Origin: JANQEA01 sp964466035
GTDB taxonomy: Bacteria; Bipolaricaulota; Bipolaricaulia; UBA7950; UBA9294
Reading direction: 5' to 3'
DNA length: 8,013 bases
Assembly (NCBI GenBank): GCA_964466035.1
Contig: CAYXLR010000031.1
Coordinates: 1 to 8,013 of the forward strand
Made by a program: the position numbers and the translations under genes. The notes beneath the pieces were generated by a model. The model was given only the letters and a program-made list of their open reading frames with translations. It ran no database searches and was not told the DNA's origin. Positions 6,901-8,013 of the stretch are shown in pieces (the first letter of the stretch is position 1; every line of letters begins with the position of its first letter).

Positions 6901-7864
6901 GACGCAGTCGATTCCGACGCCGATTGCCGCGGCGCTTGAGGAATCCAGCTTCGTCGACTACTTCGAAGTGGAGAACACGCTTCCGACATCGGCGACGTTC
7001 ACGCTGGAGCTGGGTGCGAACCGCGGGTCGCTGAGCGGGACGTTCCCGGAGAGCGGGCTGTACACCGTTCGCTACCTGTTCATCGATCGGCAGCAGTGCC
7101 CCGCGGTCGAGTTGACCGTTCTGATCAATGCAACGGGAGGTCGTCAGGAGACGGCGCGGGCGTGCACGACCGTGCGTGCCGCGCACGAGACGCCCGGGTT
7201 CCTCTTCTTCTCCGGGACGATCGCTGACATCGCGGCCCAGATCCTCGTCGACGACGAGGTGACCTACACGACCGCGTTCCAGCTATGCGGTGAGGTGGGA
7301 TACCAGCATCTCCTTCGCGCGCCTGCGGAGATCACCGCCGAAGACGAACAGGTGCCGTTCGACCGTTGGGAGGAATACGACCCGACGACCGACACCTGGG
7401 GAACGATCTCGACCGAGCCCGTGCTTCCGGTCGTCATCGAGCAGGGGCTGACCGTCCGCGCCGTCTACCTGTCGGAGGGCGTGCGGATCACGATCGAGCC
7501 GACGACGCCCTGCGTCAACGTGAGCGCGGTGCACCAGTACATGACAGCAGGCACTGCCACCACGACGTACGCGCAGCCCCAAACCCAGAACGACCCGATC
7601 GTCGTCACGATCGTCGTCAATCGCGACGAGGAACGGACGACGGCGTTCGACCTGTGCGGACGGGCCGGGACCCAGTTCCTGCTTCAGCCCCAGCAGGAGG
7701 CGTGGACCCGCGACCAGCGGCGCCTCGTCTTCTCTCACTGGGAGCGGTACGACGCCTCCGAGGAGGCGTGGGTCCCGTTCTCCGAAGCCGAACTCCTGCT
7801 CGTGACGATCCAGCAGGGCGGACAGCTCCGCGCGGTGTATCGAGAAGCGACGGAAGTCGGCTAG
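3980..7864 (+). CDS. Giant secreted alanine-dyad (X-Ala) repeat protein, 1294 residues
   Basis: No named family is recognised. Residues 1-24 are a Sec signal peptide ending VWA, with cleavage expected before QTQTEV. From about 37 to 904 the protein is a two-residue repeat: even positions are Ala, or else mostly Ser, Thr, Val or Gly, while odd positions carry Glu, Gln, Ser, Ala, Tyr, Phe, Leu, Cys and others. Two stretches are poorer in alanine: 59-86 (with GFGFG) and 302-329. Cysteines in the lattice fall on odd positions and often recur every 32 residues. Residues 920-953 hold a cysteine cluster (933, 936, 939, 942, 943). About 954-1056 looks Ig-like (GSLSGTFPESGLYTVRYLF). Two related modules, about 1060-1164 and 1176-1288, follow. 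There is no sortase motif or C-terminal membrane anchor, so release or assembly outside the cell is likely. Signal peptide, ribosome site and structured C-terminus argue that this frame is real. A fibre, coat or adhesin stalk is my inference. Confidence 0.92.
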   Translation: MRATTRALVVAVGFLLVAITPVWAQTQTEVPVLPDLVAMAEAAAATATEAAAEAQAIAEEAQELLSGFGFGSLLSMAESAGATAEDIAEALAESGAVAQAAASSLSSSCASASASAQASVEAIAAAAAEAQAQAAAFALACADAKARATASAQACAAAAAHAEASADAFALACTGAAANAAASVDACAAARASASAAIAEIEAAIANAEAEANASAAACAAAAAEVDAYAEAVAEALAEAVAIAEARVAAAAASFASAEAEVEASAEVAASAAARASAVAQAASRASAYAQTTASAYSQAQDIATLVSESVQTSVPCGTVVTEVSGVVQAIATAVAQADAAAEAAAQATALTSASANAEAEAAAAASARAKARAEAAAVAYAEAEAAAFAVAQAHAAAQAEAAAAATAIAQASAQAQAQAEAIATAVAEARAAAFAAAEAIGASYSSAQAEASAVAEACALAAAKANAMATALAQSYASADAYASAIAQSCASASAAAEAMASAVATAQATAEASAQAAADACATASAEAGAWASAYATAESQASASASAAASAYARAQSSASAASQAVADAVAEAQAQADAAASAAATAQSAAAACAAAASSASAQASADAEAAGTGEAYAQAFAAAIATSSADVIVHAEAAARAAAEAQAAAQACAAAYAEAQAAAASGATAVGKAVAEAEAAARACAVAQASAEVQASASAAAVAAASAEAQAAALAAAEALAAAQAEVAVGVEAMAAAQASAEASAHAAALAQAQAEADVAVGVEAIALAQASAEAAAHAAALAQAAAEAHVAVGVEAAAAAFADAAAYAYAAAAAQATVEVEAFAAAQAFAEAEASAYASAQACALAAATAQANASAAAEATARAVVAAQATAEALAQAMTMANAAAEAAATARTSVDVVPDIQTSVEAFIDPECLIPVCEETEVTRCPECPPCDSCCEEVPETPTGCGEPEIVEWEFAQVQVGVYTSSTQSIPTPIAAALEESSFVDYFEVENTLPTSATFTLELGANRGSLSGTFPESGLYTVRYLFIDRQQCPAVELTVLINATGGRQETARACTTVRAAHETPGFLFFSGTIADIAAQILVDDEVTYTTAFQLCGEVGYQHLLRAPAEITAEDEQVPFDRWEEYDPTTDTWGTISTEPVLPVVIEQGLTVRAVYLSEGVRITIEPTTPCVNVSAVHQYMTAGTATTTYAQPQTQNDPIVVTIVVNRDEERTTAFDLCGRAGTQFLLQPQQEAWTRDQRRLVFSHWERYDASEEAWVPFSEAELLLVTIQQGGQLRAVYREATEVG
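4340..4627 (+). repeat. Three diverged 32-residue units with paired cysteines (residues 121-216)
   Basis: Cysteines at 141 and 173 are 32 apart, as are 155, 187 and 219; C109 lies 32 before C141. Around them AFALAC recurs at 136-141 and 168-173 with different codons. Within a unit the two cysteines are alternately 14 and 18 residues apart. This shows a 96-bp ancestral unit, now strongly diverged, in the first half of the alanine domain. Confidence 0.75.
6173..6460 (+). repeat. Three tandem 96-bp (32-residue) units beginning VAVGVEA
   Basis: Units lie at 6173-6268, 6269-6364 and 6365-6460 (residues 732-763, 764-795, 796-827). The first two are close: VAVGVEA, then AQASAEA, then HAAALAQ, then AEA at matching places. 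The third keeps VAVGVEA and the length but has diverged, with FADAAAYAYA in its middle. Synonymous sites differ between units (for example GTGGCCGTC and GTCGCCGTC), so this is not a fresh duplication. Confidence 0.88.
7157..7471 (+). repeat. C-terminal beta module, copy 1 (residues about 1060-1164)
   Basis: The module holds C1062, then TTAFQLCGEVG (C1103), then FDRWEEYD (1127-1134) and a closing strand LTVRAVYL. It pairs with copy 2, which has the same landmarks in the same order. The F-x-x-W pattern and the closing xVRAVY strand resemble divergent InlB B-repeat-like modules found in bacterial surface proteins; that likeness is by eye only. Confidence 0.7.
7505..7843 (+). repeat. C-terminal beta module, copy 2 (residues about 1176-1288)
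   Basis: The landmarks are C1178, TTAFDLCGRAG (C1226), FSHWERYD (1251-1258) and closing QLRAVYR. The distance from the CG pair to the Trp is 28 residues, against 27 in copy 1. The strands between landmarks have diverged, so the duplication is old. The copy ends a few residues before the stop codon. Confidence 0.7.
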
Positions 7865-7878
7865 GCGCTCCAGAATTG

Positions 7879-7913
7879 ACGGGACGAAGGGAGGCCCCCT
7901 TCGTCCCGTTTTT
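7879..7913 (+). terminator. Rho-independent terminator of the secreted-protein operon
   Basis: ACGGGACGAAGGG (7879-7891) pairs perfectly with CCCTTCGTCCCGT (7897-7909) around a 5-nt loop. The T-run covers 7909-7913. It begins 14 bases after the stop codon of the giant gene. It is the only convincing terminator I see between 3350 and the tRNA. Confidence 0.95.
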
Positions 7914-7915
7914 CC

Positions 7916-7944
7916 TTGACGGTATCTTGGCGTGCGGATAGCCT
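7916..7944 (+). promoter_or_regulatory. Possible tRNA-Leu promoter
   Basis: TTGACG (7916-7921) matches five of six positions of the -35 consensus. With a 17-nt spacer the -10 would be TAGCCT (7939-7944), a poor match keeping the first TA and the last T. Transcription would start just before the tRNA's first base. The position right after the terminator fits an independent tRNA promoter. Confidence 0.4.
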
Positions 7945-7953
7945 CCTCGGCGA

Positions 7954-8013
7954 GCGAAGGTGGCGGAATTGGCAGACGCGCTAGCCTTAGGAGCTAGTGC
8001 CTTCGGGCGTGCG
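7954..8013 (+). tRNA. tRNA-Leu (anticodon TAG), 3' end outside the window
   Basis: The acceptor 5' strand is GCGAAGG, followed by TG. The D arm has stem GCG/CGC and the usual loop GAATTGGCAGA. The anticodon stem CTAGC/GCTAG encloses the loop CTTAGGA, placing TAG at 7988-7990, which reads CUN leucine codons, CUA first. A long variable arm with GCC-TTCG-GGC follows, as expected of a class II leucine tRNA. The T arm and the 3' acceptor strand lie beyond the edge. Confidence 0.95.

Noticed and set aside
7865..8013. An integration site for a mobile element at the tRNA-Leu
   Set aside because: No integrase gene or repeated tRNA 3' segment is visible, and the tRNA's 3' end is outside the window.

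Overview
The window is high-GC bacterial DNA: strong GGAGGTG-type Shine-Dalgarno sites, Sec-type signal peptides, a Rho-independent terminator and a bacterial-type tRNA-Leu. I cannot assign the phylum from the sequence.

Left part (1 to about 3115, minus strand): a nearly complete P-type IIA calcium-transporting ATPase that runs off the left edge. Upstream of it, in the same direction, lies a 57-residue ribbon-helix-helix (CopG-like) protein. The 146 bases between them hold a strong hairpin with no clear U-tract. The two genes may form one transcript.

Middle (3116-3349): a short region between divergent genes, with a -10-like element for the rightward genes and GTATCG direct repeats near the small regulator's start.

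Right part (3350-7864, plus strand): two genes for exported proteins, 72 bases apart with no terminator between them and one excellent terminator after the second. The first is a 185-residue secreted protein with 21 cysteines, set around an Ig-like beta domain. The second is a 1294-residue secreted protein of highly unusual design. From about residue 37 to 904, nearly every even-numbered residue is alanine (otherwise mostly Ser, Thr, Val or Gly), while odd positions vary. This X-Ala two-residue lattice shows no phase slip over about 430 dyads. On it lies a 32-residue super-period, marked by cysteines 32 residues apart and by three tandem 32-residue units starting VAVGVE. The C-terminal 390 residues are a cysteine cluster, an Ig-like domain and two related beta modules. 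I infer that the pair makes an extracellular, possibly disulfide-linked, fibre or coat. This is the candidate undescribed system of the window.

Right edge: a tRNA-Leu (anticodon TAG), cut by the window end.
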